Positions 10,798 through 22,360 of a stretch of DNA of 64,000 nucleotides are shown one piece after another. The DNA comes from Diphasiastrum complanatum (taxonomy: Eukaryota; Streptophyta; Lycopodiopsida; Lycopodiales; Lycopodiaceae). Positions within the stretch are counted from its first letter, which is position 1. Every line of letters begins with the position of its first letter. The stretch covers positions 7,890,472 through 7,954,471 of the forward strand of contig CM055107.1 of the NCBI GenBank assembly GCA_029204225.1. Direction: 5' to 3'. The translations under genes were made by a program, and so were the position numbers. The notes under the pieces were generated by a model. The model made no database searches. It worked only from the letters and a program-made list of their open reading frames with translations, and had not been told where the DNA came from.

Positions 10798-11972
10798 ATG
10801 GATAGGAGAAAGCAGACAAAGAGAGATTTTTTCTCTACTGATACTTCCTCAGAGCCTATTGTTGCCATTAATCCACCCAGACAAACTAGAAGGCGCAACT
10901 GTAGTAAGTGGCTATATGATATTCGCAAATACCAGAAATCCACCAAACTCCTAATTTCCAAAGCACCATTTTACCATGTTATCCGCCAGATTACCAAGGA
11001 AGATCTCGGTAGTATAGTTAGGTTTACACCCGGGGCACTTCAGTGCCTTCAAAAGGCTGCTAAGGATTATCATAGCCTCTTTTCTGAGGACTCATTTTTG
11101 CTCGTCATACATGCCAAGCGAGTTATGATAATGCCTAAAGATTTTCAGCTACTATACAAGATGAGGGATAGATACTCAAAATTACATATGGGTGAGCCAG
11201 CTGCTCCCAGACCCGCCGATCCATTAGATAGGACATACCTCCCTACCAAGAGGCCCATGAAGCAGCCAACCCCCAAGAGAACCCCGAAGAAAGTAAGGAG
11301 GGTCGTTAATCCAGAGTCTCCTTTTGTAGATAATATAGATACTGCTACATTTGATTTGGTTGTAAACATAGCTACAACCATTTTGGATAATTCAGTTATT
11401 TTTGTAGATTCTTCTCATCCACCTCCTCCTCTTCCTTCTCATCCACCTCCTCCTCATGCAATTTTTTATACATATATAGATTTTGATGATTATCTTAAAT
11501 TTGAGAGTGACATGTATGATGTTGTAGATAGAATTGGAGTTCCATTTTGTTTTAGATTAGAGGAACTTGATTTCAGTATAAATTATAGGATTATTGATTG
11601 TTTGGATCTAGAAAATAAATGGGCTTTTATCAGTGATGCTGTGATAGAGTCTGGGGACACACTCTTGCAATTTGACATTGCAAGAGATTCATCGAGTGAA
11701 ATTTTGGTGCTCAACAATTCTTTCCTTCAGGCAATTAAGGAGAAGAATGACAATTTGTCACAATGTCTATTTAGTGGATATACACCAGTTACAAAATATC
11801 TGTTTAGTGGATGCACAGCAGTTACAAAATATCTGCTGGTGTCTTATCACTGCAAGTAAGTCAATTTAAATGTTTTTTGTTATTTATAGCTTTATTATTG
11901 GCATTATCATTTGAGGTATTTCTCAGAATTGTAGCTAATGGACTCTCTATTTTATTTTGCAGTGAGCACTAG
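10798..11972 (+). CDS. Divergent histone H3-like protein with long C-terminal extension
   Basis: From ATG 10798 the protein opens MDRRKQTKRD, matching the H3 tail start (M.R.KQT.R, with K4 kept). The histone fold follows: IRKYQKSTKLLI (alphaN, identical core), PFYHVIRQI (alpha1), VRFTPGALQCLQKAAKDY (alpha2) and IHAKRVMIMPKDFQL (loop 2 and alpha3). Residues equivalent to H3 H113, R116 and D123, used in the H3-H3 four-helix bundle, are kept; C110 is Leu. Loop 1 is one residue longer than in H3 and lacks K79. The tail is ~10 residues shorter and lacks the ARKS motifs at K9 and K27. After alpha3 come ~220 unfamiliar residues: a basic Pro-rich linker (KRPMKQPTPKRTPKKVRR), HPPPPLPSHPPPP, then an acidic, aromatic region. 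A donor at 11856 and acceptor TTTTATTTTGCAG at 11962 would give a last exon 11963-11972; unspliced it stops at 11859. The frame is open upstream to 10633, but M56 (10798) fits the H3 N terminus. Centromeric H3, a transposon-captured H3 or a specialised variant are all possible. Confidence 0.75.
11776..11841 (+). repeat. 33-bp in-frame duplication in the H3-like gene
   Basis: Two consecutive 33-base units give the related peptides FSGYTPVTKYL and FSGCTAVTKYL near the C terminus. The duplication keeps the reading frame. Confidence 0.75.
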
Positions 11973-12339
11973 AGTTTAAACTTGATCTCTATCAGGAGAT
12001 CTATAGAGAATGTTATTAAACTTTTTTGTGTAAATATTGACTCGGTCCTACCGATTGTATGTAAATATATTCCATCAGAGACTCCCATGCAATTGAATGA
12101 GAGATCATTAGTCTGGAGGTAAATTATGTCCTTCTCATCAACATTTTGAAATCAACAATCTATTGTGTTCTTATCATTGTGTGGTTTTCCATTATTGATG
12201 TCTTGTGTGCTGAAATTTTTGTAGTCACCCTAGCAAAATGATTCATTCAGTTGTGGGTGGTACACTTTGTACAATGCAAAGTTGCTTTTTGAGCAAGATG
12301 TTGATATTTCAAAGGTAATTTATTTTGTTTATTATTGGT

Positions 12340-12831
12340 TTTGGAATTGTGATTCATTTTTCTATTCGAAATGCTTCTTTTGTAGAAAGAAGGGGCATTA
12401 TGCGTCTGAATGCTACAAGAGAATAAGAGCACAAGTGGAGAAGGACAAACAAGGAAACCTTGCAAAGGAGGAGGAGGAGGATGAAGTAGATGTATTCTTG
12501 ATGGCATCTACATCCTCACCAACAAGCAATAGCAATTCAAGAGACAATTGGTGGATCGACAATGGGGCTAGCTCCCACATGTCTTGTGAAAGGACTTTTT
12601 CTCAACTTTACACTCATTCAATGATGCTAAAAAGTTTGTCTTTACTGCAAATGATGAAGAGTGTAGGATAGATGGTGTTGGCACCATCTCTTTGTGTCTA
12701 GAATCCTCAAAATGCATGGATCTAGAAAATGTCCTTTATGTACCATCAATAACCAAGAATATGCTTAGTGTTGGTCTACTCTTAGAAAGTGGTTTGGATG
12801 TCCACTTTAAGCATGGGGTTTGCTTCATCGG
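12340..12831 (+). pseudogene. Copia gag end / protease fragment, 5' half of a split element
   Basis: Plus-strand frame with a complete zinc knuckle CFFCRKKGHYASEC, an acidic stretch, then a protease signature WWIDNGASSHM (usual D-S/T-G; here D-N-G). A frameshift near 12,660 leads to VLYVPSITKNMLSVG, the standard phrase before the pre-integrase region. Homology stops sharply at about 12,831. The expected continuation reappears about 3.9 kb away at 16,735, so the element was split and partly deleted. Confidence 0.8.
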
Positions 12832-12990
12832 ATTCTGATGTGCACTTTAAAAATTGTTTGCCGCCAGAATTTTTCGATCACCGGACTTCTAGTTTCGAAT
12901 TTTTTGCCTATCAGATTCCGATGCGTTGAATTGTGACGGATTATAAAATTTCCAAAAATCTGTCGGACGTCCACGTCGGAATCTGCATGA
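12825..12990. repeat. Segment with TCGGATTCCGAC / GGACGTCC palindromic motifs
   Basis: Contains CATCGGATTCTGATG, ATCAGATTCCGATG, GTCGGACGTCCACGTCGGAATC. The same vocabulary occurs at 21,313-21,480. It may be LTR edge sequence of an unnamed family. No coding sequence. Confidence 0.4.
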
Positions 12991-13265
12991 TATGTTATTA
13001 TGATTGAAAAGTTTTGAAAAGAGTTTTGAGGTACATTCAAGCCACAAAACATCACGCGTTTTGTTATGGTGAAAATTCAGTGGATGCATAAAGTTTGGAA
13101 GCTTGTTCATAGTCAAATTGGAATGAAGATGTGAATACTAGAAAATTCACTTCTTGCTACTTGTGCTTTATTTTAGGAGGGCCCATTTCATGGAACATCA
13201 AACATCTAACCTTAGTTTATCATCAAACCATAACAAGCTATTAGTACTAAATACCTTAGCAAACA

Positions 13266-13493
<228 letters not shown>

Positions 13494-13689
13494 CTTCCTT
13501 TTCTCAATTTCTCTCTCTTTATCTTTCTCTCAATGTCAATCAAAACTCTCACTTTCACTCCCACTCTTCTTTTCTTCTTCACTCTTGCTCTTCTTATCTT
13601 CTTTTCAAAACAAGGATGACTCAGGCCAACAATTCTCTACTCCAAAATTGTGCAGCCTTTCTTTCTAGCAAATTTGTTTTTGCCAAAAC

Positions 13690-14035
13690 TTCATGGGTGT
13701 GGCATAGCCACGCATGGTAGTGCGATGCCCAAGAATGAAATTTCCATCACATTTGGTAAACAAAGAGAAAATCCATTATGTAGTATTGCCACACACGACA
13801 ACATTTGAAAGTGCGTGTGGTTGTGCCAAGTTAAAAAAAGAACTCTATTGTTTCTTAGAATTCCAACGTGTTGCTTTTCGACAACTAGTTTGGGTGGTTG
13901 CATCGTGGGTAGATGTGCCACGCACCTGATTTTTGAAAATTCTAGTAGCTAGAAAGGCTTCGACGCTTCGGTGTGGCAGTGTCCCGCCATAGTTACCACG
14001 CACATAGCCACAAGAATAGCCACGCTCATTGTTAG
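13690..14035. repeat. Cluster of GTGTGGC / GCCACGC words
   Basis: At least eight occurrences of GCCAC(G/A)C or its complement, some paired into hairpins, for example GTGTGGCATAGCCACGC at 13,696. No gene is recognised; the surrounding 14,036-14,620 is anonymous apart from a C-rich run near 14,480. Confidence 0.4.
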
Positions 14036-14619
14036 AATTTCTTTGGCTCTTTCACACTTCTCATACAAGCTTGGATAGCCCTTTTGAGAACATTTGGATG
14101 TATGGTGAGGCCTACACTTGCAAACTTGGACTTGAGGCCTATCATGAAGGAGGTGGCATTAGCATAATATTTCACATATATTGCTTTCAGATATCAATAC
14201 AAATTCAATCAATAAAAAATCTCTTCAACATATCAGTTAGATTCAGTTCAATTGTTCATTGCACAATGTCTCCTATAGTTCCAATCGATGCTAATACCTA
14301 CAACTTCAATATGCAATAGTTGGGGCACATACATTAGGGCTATCAATATTGAATAAAATTTGGTGACACCAATGGATTGAAAGCATAACTTGCATTGTAA
14401 GGAGAGTACCCCAATGGATACAAATTTGAATATGCATAAAAAGAATGGTATTATTCTATTCGATCGAGAGGAGAAAACCACCCCACCCCACCCCCCTCTG
14501 GCCGCTTTTATTGTTCCAAAACGAATGCATCTTGATGTAGGAATATCTCAATGTGTGAATGTCTTTGGCCCAAATGCTTAGTTCATGCAAGAATAGGAGC
14601 AACACTTGATGAAGCTTGG

Positions 14620-16395
14620 TGGATTTAATCTAGATCCCAATGTGGTATCGCATTATTTACAAAATCAAAGGCCTCAAATCTATTTCTCGTTTAATTAATC
14701 CTTTACTTCTTGGTAATTTCTCGAATATAAGACATCAGACTGATTTATATGATTCTTTCCAGCATTAAGTTATTCTTCTAAAAGACTGTTATGTCATATA
14801 ATTTACTACTTATGTGAATAGACTTGGAATTCAGATAAATTCTATGGTTTAAGTGTTTCAATTATTAAACCTAGAATATCTCTTTTTGCATAAATGGTTT
14901 TTGATGGAATGGTAGTTCTGTCACTTGGGTTGAAAATAATTGAAGAGGAAGTCATTATTACTGACTTTTCTTGGATTTGGGTAGTTTCATATATCATCTT
15001 TCCAGTTAACTTTTATTGAAATTGATAATTCCTTTGAAAGGAGGGGTGAAGTGGTGGAATAAAATTCTATTTGGGAATCTCTGGGTTGCATAATGTTTGG
15101 AAGAGAACCAGATGTAGTATAGAAATGAGATTTGATTTGAAAGTAATTTCGGATACATTCAGAGTAAGATACCTAATTGAAACTTTTTTAATAAGAGAAA
15201 TTCTCTAGGGATTGTGTAGACAATCTGGAACTAGAACAAGTTTGATATTTGAATCATTATCTATAAGTAGTACTGTAAAAGGTCAAAGGTTACTAATTCC
15301 ATTTTGATTGAAATAGAAGTAAGTTTGATTAGAATTTAAGTCTGAGAGTTTTGTATTTGATCAACCTAATCTTAGTTTTAATACTAGAATCAGTGAGGGG
15401 TTGATTGAGTGGAAGAAATTATGCTATTAGAGAAAATTGGATTGGAAAACTGTTGAGAATGAATTTTATTCGTCTCAGAGATTTATGGATATGTTATTTA
15501 CTAATGAGAAATGGAAAATATTTTGTAGCTGAGTTACAAGATCTCAGTGAGATATGTGAGTAACATACGTGGGTTATGGAGGAATCTACTAGATAAAAAT
15601 GTGTTTATGTACTGGGTCATAGTGAGATTATTCACATATGTGCACGATTAATCTTGTATGAATCTACTGTGTATTCTTGGTTACTAGAGCTATTTGGTGC
15701 ACTTAACCTAGTCGATGAACATGAACATATGATCAAGTATTGTTTTGACAGATACTTGCAGAGTTAACGGATCTTTCTATGGAAGATTTATGAGTTGACT
15801 AATAGATGATTTGGATAAGGATCTAAATGGGGTGTTATGCTAGTATAATTAAGATCTGCACCTAGACATTTGAGATTTCTAAATCATTGGCAATTAACTT
15901 GAGTAGTTGATTACTCCAAGATGAAGTTAATTGGTAAAACGATTAGTGTGATGGGAAATTCACCAGGAACTGATGGTTTGTTAATTATATTGTTTGTAAG
16001 ATGCATGATTAGTGAATCATTTGGTTTCATCAGTTAAATTTGTATGCATTGGATATACAATATTCTTGGAATAGAAAATTCCTCAGTTAAGGAATAGACT
16101 CAGTTCTTTAGTGATTGTATCCCAGAGAGCTCAATTGGATAGCAAATCATAATGAATCCAAAAATAATATCTGAATTGATATTCAGTAGGACTTTGGGTA
16201 TCTAGATTTGATTCTAGATTGTAATCTAGAGCTTTTTTTGCAGTTGAAGATGATTGTCATTTTAGTATGCGTTCAGTCTTTAATTACCCGTGATCAATAA
16301 AACTTAAAATCTTGCACTTCAGTTAAAAAATCATGTTTGAAGAATATTTCTAAATCCAGTATTTTCTTAGTGGAAAGGTATTCTGTAAATGATTA
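14620..16395 (+). repeat. 1.8-kb dispersed repeat, copy A
   Basis: Collinear reverse complement of 50,760-52,565. Shared words include GTACTGGGTCATAGTGAGATTATTC, GATCAAGTATTGTTTTGACAGATACTTGCAGAGTTAAC and TGATTGTATCCCAGAGAGCTCAA (each quoted in part). No long open frame is preserved and no protein family is recognised in any frame. It is inserted between the halves of a broken Copia element. It may be a long LTR or a non-coding transposon. Bases 16,396-16,734 show nothing identifiable. Confidence 0.8.
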
Positions 16396-16734
16396 TGGCT
16401 TTGGATTCCAGAAAATTATGATTGACAAATCATACGAATCTAAATATTTATGATTAAGGGATCACAAATAGATACTTAAATATTGTCAGAGGATTATAAG
16501 GAATTATAATGATTCTTAAGTGTGACAATTAAGTCTTGGTCTATTAATTGAGTAAGAATTCAGATCAGTATTTTGAACCTCTTTACTCCAATATTATTGA
16601 GAACCTATGGATTTCACAGATATTCTCACAAGATAAGTATTTTACTTGTGGAGAATTTAATTTATCTAGTAAATGCTATTCTACAGGCGGTTTGGCTCCA
16701 TAGTCTCTGTTATTGTGTTCTCCTATCCTCATCT

Positions 16735-17010
16735 TAGGGGCAATCCTTGAGGGTCTTTATATGTAGCCTCTCAAAGGCTCGCAAGCAACCATTTGCTAAC
16801 TCTTCTATTAGATCTTCTAAGTCATTAGATCTCATTCATAGTGATGTGCACTCTTTTTCACAAGTATCTAATGGAGGTGCATTAATGTATGAATCTTTTA
16901 TTGATAATTACTCTAGATACATTTGGATTGAGCTTTTGGATTCCAAAAGTAAGATGTTTGAGTTTTTCAATAAGATCAATAAGCAAGTAGTTCGATCCAT
17001 AAACAACTAG
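16735..17010 (+). pseudogene. Copia pre-integrase / integrase N-terminal fragment
   Basis: Plus-strand frame with ARKQPFANSSIRSSKSLDLIHSDVHSF and DNYSRYIWIELLDSKSKMFEFF, corresponding to the zinc-binding end of pre-integrase and the first catalytic Asp region (HSD) of Copia integrase. It ends at a stop at 17,008. Same strand and domain order as 12,340-12,831, so probably the displaced second half. Confidence 0.8.
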
Positions 17011-17899
17011 ATCCATAAGTAAGTAGCCTTGCTGAGATGAAAATACTTTTTGATTTCAATATTAGAAAAATCCTGCCAAGTTGTGGTGATTTTTAGACTT
17101 ATGTTTCTAGCATAAGTAATATTGATAATCATAGAAAGTGCACATTGTATGATCATGTTTGTAGTGATCATCATGAGACATGGAGGTCTCAGATTTCCAT
17201 CAAGGAGGAGCATGCACATCAAGAAAGCGAATGCCTCAAGGTCAAGCATCTACATGAAATTTGGAAGGAGTCAATCATCATCATGCTTTTATCAAGTTAG
17301 TTTTGAGGAGTGTTAAAATTGGCAAAAGCACTATGACTGTGACATATATATCTAGCACAAATAGGATAAGTTATCGATGAGATATAGCTCGTCTTTGTAG
17401 GATATCAATAGGACCATCATCCTAAGTGTCAAACAAAGTGATGGACAAAAGAGTGCACATTGGAGAGAGTGGAATGCTGCATAAGTCCAAGATCTTCTCG
17501 GAAATAGTACCCTTGAAATCCAAGATCACATTAGAGGAGTTTTGAGTTCCAAAAAGACCCTTTAAGAATTCGTGCAAGATGTAGTTTATATTATTAAAAT
17601 ATTATAGCACTAATACTTTTGACTTGCCATAACTTTTTAATTGTAGCTCAGAAGTATATCATCTAACATATCATTGGAAAGCTCTTGTTGAGCGCTTTCC
17701 AATGCACTAGACTCTGCTAAATTTGGACTTGCCACAAAAACGTTATGCCATTTTTAGTGTGGAATCAAAATGTGGACTCAAAAAGTTACGTTATGTAGAT
17801 TTCAAATTTGAGTGTTTTGATTGGTCCATGTGTAAGAAAAAATTGAGAAAAATTAAAAAAAGAATCCTTACAAAGTTTGGATTTAGAACTCCTCTAATG
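17011..17899. other. No recognisable gene
   Basis: AT-rich sequence with short open frames only. Some of it may be decayed integrase, but no motif is readable. Confidence 0.5.
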
Positions 17900-18720
17900 T
17901 CACATGGGTGATTGAAGTCAAATCTGAATTATCTTGAGCTACTTAAATTTGAGCCACTTAAATGTCCTAAAGCTAATTCGATAAGGTCCAAAATTGACTT
18001 ATATATGATGATGGACATCAAATTTGAGTTATTTCGTGTGATAGGGGTAAACCCCATCGATAAGGAGTCAAAATCGATGAATCTTAATATACTAGATTCA
18101 AAACTAGTTGAGTCTGATTTCTTGATCAGCCATGTCAAGTGATCAACACCAAAATCACACGTTAGGCATCGATTTTGAGCTATTCTGAGTGATAGGTACC
18201 AAATTCAAGCTATTTCAATGTCTTCAAGTCACTATTCTATTGGTTTCGTCACTCAATAGACAATCTCGAGTGATAAAGGCCAAAAATACAACTATATTTA
18301 ATGATAGATAGCAAATTTGAGCTATCTGATGTGATGGGGATTAAATGTCAACAATAACTGGTGCAACAAAATATACTAGATTTGAAGCTAGTTGAGTCTA
18401 ATAACTTGATGAGCCATGTTGGGTGATAAAAAAAAAAATTACACATTAGGCATCAAATTTTGGCATTCTCAAATGATAGGCAACACATTTAATCTATTTG
18501 GATAAAATCCCTCAAAGTTGATCACTCTATGAGGAGCCTCAAGTGAGAAGTGCCAAAATGGGACTTTTTACATTGATAGACATCAAGTTTGAACTATCTC
18601 ATGTGATGCTGGTTAATTATGATTACTCAATGGGCTATGTCAAGCGATAGGGACCAAAATAGAGTTGTTTCACATGTAAGTATCAAATTCAGGTTACTTG
18701 GAATTTCCCAAACTCGTGAT
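17900..18720 (+). repeat. Degenerate short-repeat DNA (TTTGAGYTAT...GATAGGG family)
   Basis: Phrases such as CAAATTTGAGTTATTTCGTG followed by GATAGGGGTAAACCCCATCGA, and GAGCTATCTGATGTGATGGGG, recur at intervals. The same phrases occur in this orientation at 42,885-43,280 and reversed at 35,390-37,460. The copies are too diverged to define a fixed unit here. Confidence 0.65.
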
Positions 18721-20230
18721 TTTGATGATTTTTTAAAAATGACAAATATGTATTAATTATTGCTTAGTTTTCTAAATAGTTAAAAGAAATCGCACTTCTA
18801 TTTCATAGTTTGCTTGAATGTGCTTCTTTTCTTCGTGAATTACACAATGTCATATTCATTCAAGCATATTGACATTGGTGTGAATGTTTTAGTGATAAAG
18901 ATATTTGTGGATCTTGTTAAATTTGTGTGTACATCAATTTTGATTGTATATTTTGACAGGTGTATTTTGTCAATATCATTAACATTTTTGTTAAAATTTT
19001 GGAAAGATAACTCATGAGGAAAGAATATCTTGCTCTCAATTCTCAATCTTTGAACTAAATTCATAGACAGCCTGATAGGATAGCAAAAAATTAATATTGT
19101 CAACCTCATTCTTGGTTACGGCCCAGAGAATCATTAATATTCTCCCTCACCAATCCGGTCAGATTTTTGAAAATCATCTTCTGAAATCAATATAAGTTTT
19201 CATTCGGTAATCAATGAGACTTAACCGTTTCTCATGCATTTACTGGAAAAGTAGCCAACAAATGGGAAATCCATTACCAAACAGACTTTTTCAAAATGCA
19301 CCAAAAGTTCAAATCTTGAATAACCAAAATTTGTGAAAGTATTGTACTTTAGGACCATAAATGGATCTACAAAATATCCACAAGAGTGATTGGATGCTTG
19401 CTTAACAATCTATCAAAAAACTAGTCATCAAAAAGTTGATCTAGATTGGCAATTTGACAAACAACAAGCATTAACAATCAAAAGCATTGATCAACATTGA
19501 AATCCAAGCCCACACGTGTGTACTACAGGTTGTAGTACGGCCTTCAACCTGAGAAACAAGTAGAAATTGATTTGGTTTCATTTGGATCACAAAAACTCAA
19601 TGTACATAGTGAACTAGCTTGAGATTGCCAATGAGCTCCAAAATTTTTCTATCTTCTCACTATGGGAGCTTGGAATACATAGCAAATTCGACTTCCTTCT
19701 TGAAGTTAGGTGGATTTCCAGCATGTAATAAGGAAGTTAACTCACCCTTCTTGCCCTTAAAATGAAACCCTAGCCTAGATCCTAGAGTTATGCTTGGTAG
19801 GTAGCTAGTTGGTCAAATTTTCACCTTAAACTTAGGTGTAGGTCCTATAAAGTAGGGATGACCACCAAATAGACATGACCAACTCTCTTGACTTGACCTA
19901 ACCTACATTAGGATGGGTTTCCCATGTGGCATTATGGCCTCACATGTGCGGGACCCACTTGTGTACACAATTTACACTATTCTACATGGTTTTTGATCAA
20001 GCTAGATTTGTCAATTTTTGGCAATTCTTCACACTCCTCCTCAAATTTAGCTTGATCTATCTACAACTCTTTTGCTAGATGAATGAATGCTTTTAGAAGA
20101 GTCTAAAAAGTCCAGCTACAGACAAGGAACTTTTGAGACTCCAATAGAGAATGATGTCCATGAAAGATCTTTCACCACCTCTTAGAGGATCCCTTACAAG
20201 ATGTTCCATAAATGTGTCTATATACATGTA
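18721..20230. other. No recognisable gene
   Basis: Anonymous AT-rich sequence. A small hairpin GTACTACAGGTTGTAGTAC lies near 19,520. Part may be flank of the Copia fragment that begins at 20,245. Confidence 0.5.
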
Positions 20231-20244
20231 GCACACTTCAAAAA

Positions 20245-21225
20245 CTATACATCATGCCAAGCCATGGATTCCAAGGCATTTTGTGCACTTGAAGATACAT
20301 CAATTAAAATTTTAAGTGCATAAATAATGTTGCCAAAGACAACTTGCCTTGCTTGATCCATATGATTGAGCCTTGATGGCTCCATCTTGATACTCAAGGT
20401 TCTTCTTGGAGTCCTTGGGTCTTGAGCTTGCTCCTCCACTTGACTTGACTCCAAACCTTCAATGAATTGATGAATGTATTGGTCCAAAGCTATTCCTTCA
20501 AGTTTACAAATCTTCCACTCTTGAAAGATCACATTTCCACCATTGGCAACTTCTTTGATGGAAAACAAGTAGATTCTACAATCTCTACTTGAAGAGCAAA
20601 ACACTACCATTATTCCTATCATTGAAATAGGATAATCTTTGGTCCTTACATTGGAATGATCATGCTCAAAGCATGTGGACCCAAAGATTTCCAATACAAA
20701 TGATGTTTCATCTTTTATGACTCTATTCAAACTATTACAAAAATAGTTATCCAATGAAATTGCTTTATCAACAACAAATGTAGATTTCAAAGCATCCCAT
20801 TTCATTGTCTTGCCATACAAAGTAATAAACACCATGAATCTTAAAGGTAAGAAACAAGTCACCTCATGTCTACTACTACTTTCCAAAAAGTACTCAAAGA
20901 TAGTAGACTCTCCAATGCTCACCACCCTTGCAAGATGCACACTTGAATGGACAATTTGCATGCAATTTGATGACTGGGCCATTGTCATTGAGGACTCCCT
21001 TGGAACTCTCATGCTTTGAGGCTGATCCTCAAGATCTTACTCCTTTTGATGCTCCTCCTCAATGCAAGCAAGATCACACTTTGCCAAGATCTCCTCTTGA
21101 GTGATCTCCTCCTTTGCCAAGCTCATTCTTTCAAAAGCAACACTAGCTTCCAACTTAAACAATCTTCCATGTTTAAATCCCTTTGCAATGCAAACATCGG
21201 GGCAAGCTCTCACATGACTCACCAA
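20245..21225 (-). pseudogene. Probable decayed Copia integrase C-terminal region
   Basis: A minus-strand frame runs from 21,225 to 20,245 with a single stop at 21,037-21,039 (both parts are in the same frame), about 327 codons. The middle reads LEIFGSTCFEHDH, then ISMIGIMVVFCSSSRDCRIY and GGNVIFQEW. This follows the order of the Copia integrase tail (VFG.TCFVHDH, IFVGYS...KGYKCY, DVTF.E), though most key residues are altered. EEQAQDPRTPRRT fits the variable linker that follows. The assignment is tentative; it is one of the longest non-repeat open frames in the window, so an unknown gene cannot be excluded. Confidence 0.45.
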
Positions 21226-21290
21226 AAAGAGTACTTTTCTAATCTACTTTCTTACAATAGTTCTAAGAGATTTGATATGGCGTGGCATTT
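21185..21290 (+). pseudogene. Copia protease scrap, opposite orientation
   Basis: Plus-strand reading IGASSHMTHQKEYFSNLLSYNS resembles the Copia protease site (D-T-GASSHMT) with the catalytic Asp replaced. It abuts the minus-strand integrase-like fragment, making a head-to-head join of two elements. Confidence 0.45.
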
Positions 21291-21312
21291 TTCTTTTTTA
21301 AAAAAATTATGT

Positions 21313-21480
21313 GTCATCTGACGTGGACGTCAGAACTCGGACATTCGTCAAATTTCGATGTCCACATCAGCAATCCAAAAGCTTGTCCACGTCGTCTGGC
21401 ATTTGGCATCCGGGCCTGAACCGACACGGACGTCGGATTTCGACATGTTTGGAGGACGTCAGAATCCGACGTCTGTTTCA
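21313..21480. repeat. GACGTC / TCCGACGTC palindrome cluster
   Basis: Several ACGTC-containing words (ACGTGGACGTC, ACGGACGTCGGATTTCG, GGACGTCAGAATCCGACGTC) within 170 bases, related to 12,825-12,990. GC content is higher than around. No gene; 21,481-21,860 is anonymous. Confidence 0.4.
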
Positions 21481-21859
21481 TTTTTTCGAATTCGCGCGAT
21501 CCAGCAGCTTCTTTCTCACTTTGTTTTGTGTAGGTTGGAGCAATTGAAGGCATCTTTGGAGGGATTATTGTGTTGCGATTCTTGAATATCAGTTCATGCT
21601 TTGGATGCTTTGAGGTTGGTGCTTGGAGATATTGAAAGCTTTTGAAGTTTTTGTTTTGCTTTTTGTTTGAAAGATAAAGTTTGTTTTGTTTGTTTTTGTG
21701 AAAGAAAGTGAAGAGAGAAAAGATAAGTGTTTGAATAGATAGTGTTAAGTTTTAAGTGTTTGAATAGATAGTGTTAAGTGTTTGAATAGATATTTGATTT
21801 AGAATTTAGGGTAACATATGAATAGTTAGTGTTAATAGAATGAAGATTCAATAGAATGG

Positions 21860-21861
<2 letters not shown>

Positions 21862-21919
<58 letters not shown>
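21862..21919. repeat. (GA)29 microsatellite
   Basis: Pure GA run that directly abuts a 54-base segment repeated at 25,711. Confidence 0.93.
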
Positions 21920-21923
<4 letters not shown>

Positions 21924-22136
21924 ACATTAAGTAAGAGCCCACCGTCTCTACTGATAGGCAGAAGTAAGAAAAAGAACTTTTAGAAAACCAACAAATCCTC
22001 TAGATCAGAGGAACTGTCAACATTTGGCACCATTGCCCATTGAACTCTAACACCTTCTACATCAGAAACCCGCAACCTTTTCCATGCTCTGCCCGTCCCC
22101 TCACGATCACATCTTAACCGGAGGCCGCCCCTCAAT

Positions 22137-22360
22137 CGACGCCCATCAGTCAAATCTCAACTGATGCTATGAGTTAGATCTTGATCGACGCCATTAGTCA
22201 GATCTCGATCGACACCATCAGTTAGATCTCGATCGATGCTATCAGTCAGATCTCAACCGACGCTATCAGTCAAATCTCGACCGACGCCATCAGTTAGATC
22301 TCGATCGATGCCATCAATCAAATCTAGACCGATGCCCTCAGTTAGATCTTGACCGACAGT
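22137..22360 (+). repeat. 24-bp tandem repeat array
   Basis: About nine imperfect units of consensus GATCTCGATCGACGCCATCAGTCA (quoted in two parts: GATCTCGATCGA and CGCCATCAGTCA). Units differ by one to five bases; spacing is 24 in the central units, and degenerate copies continue to about 22,440. In one frame the unit reads D-L-D-R-R-H-Q-S and stays open over the last six or so copies. Confidence 0.85.

Noticed and set aside
19500-19545. Short hairpin GTACTACAGGTTGTAGTAC as a terminator or operator
   Set aside because: A seven-base stem alone is expected by chance in 64 kb and no gene adjoins it.
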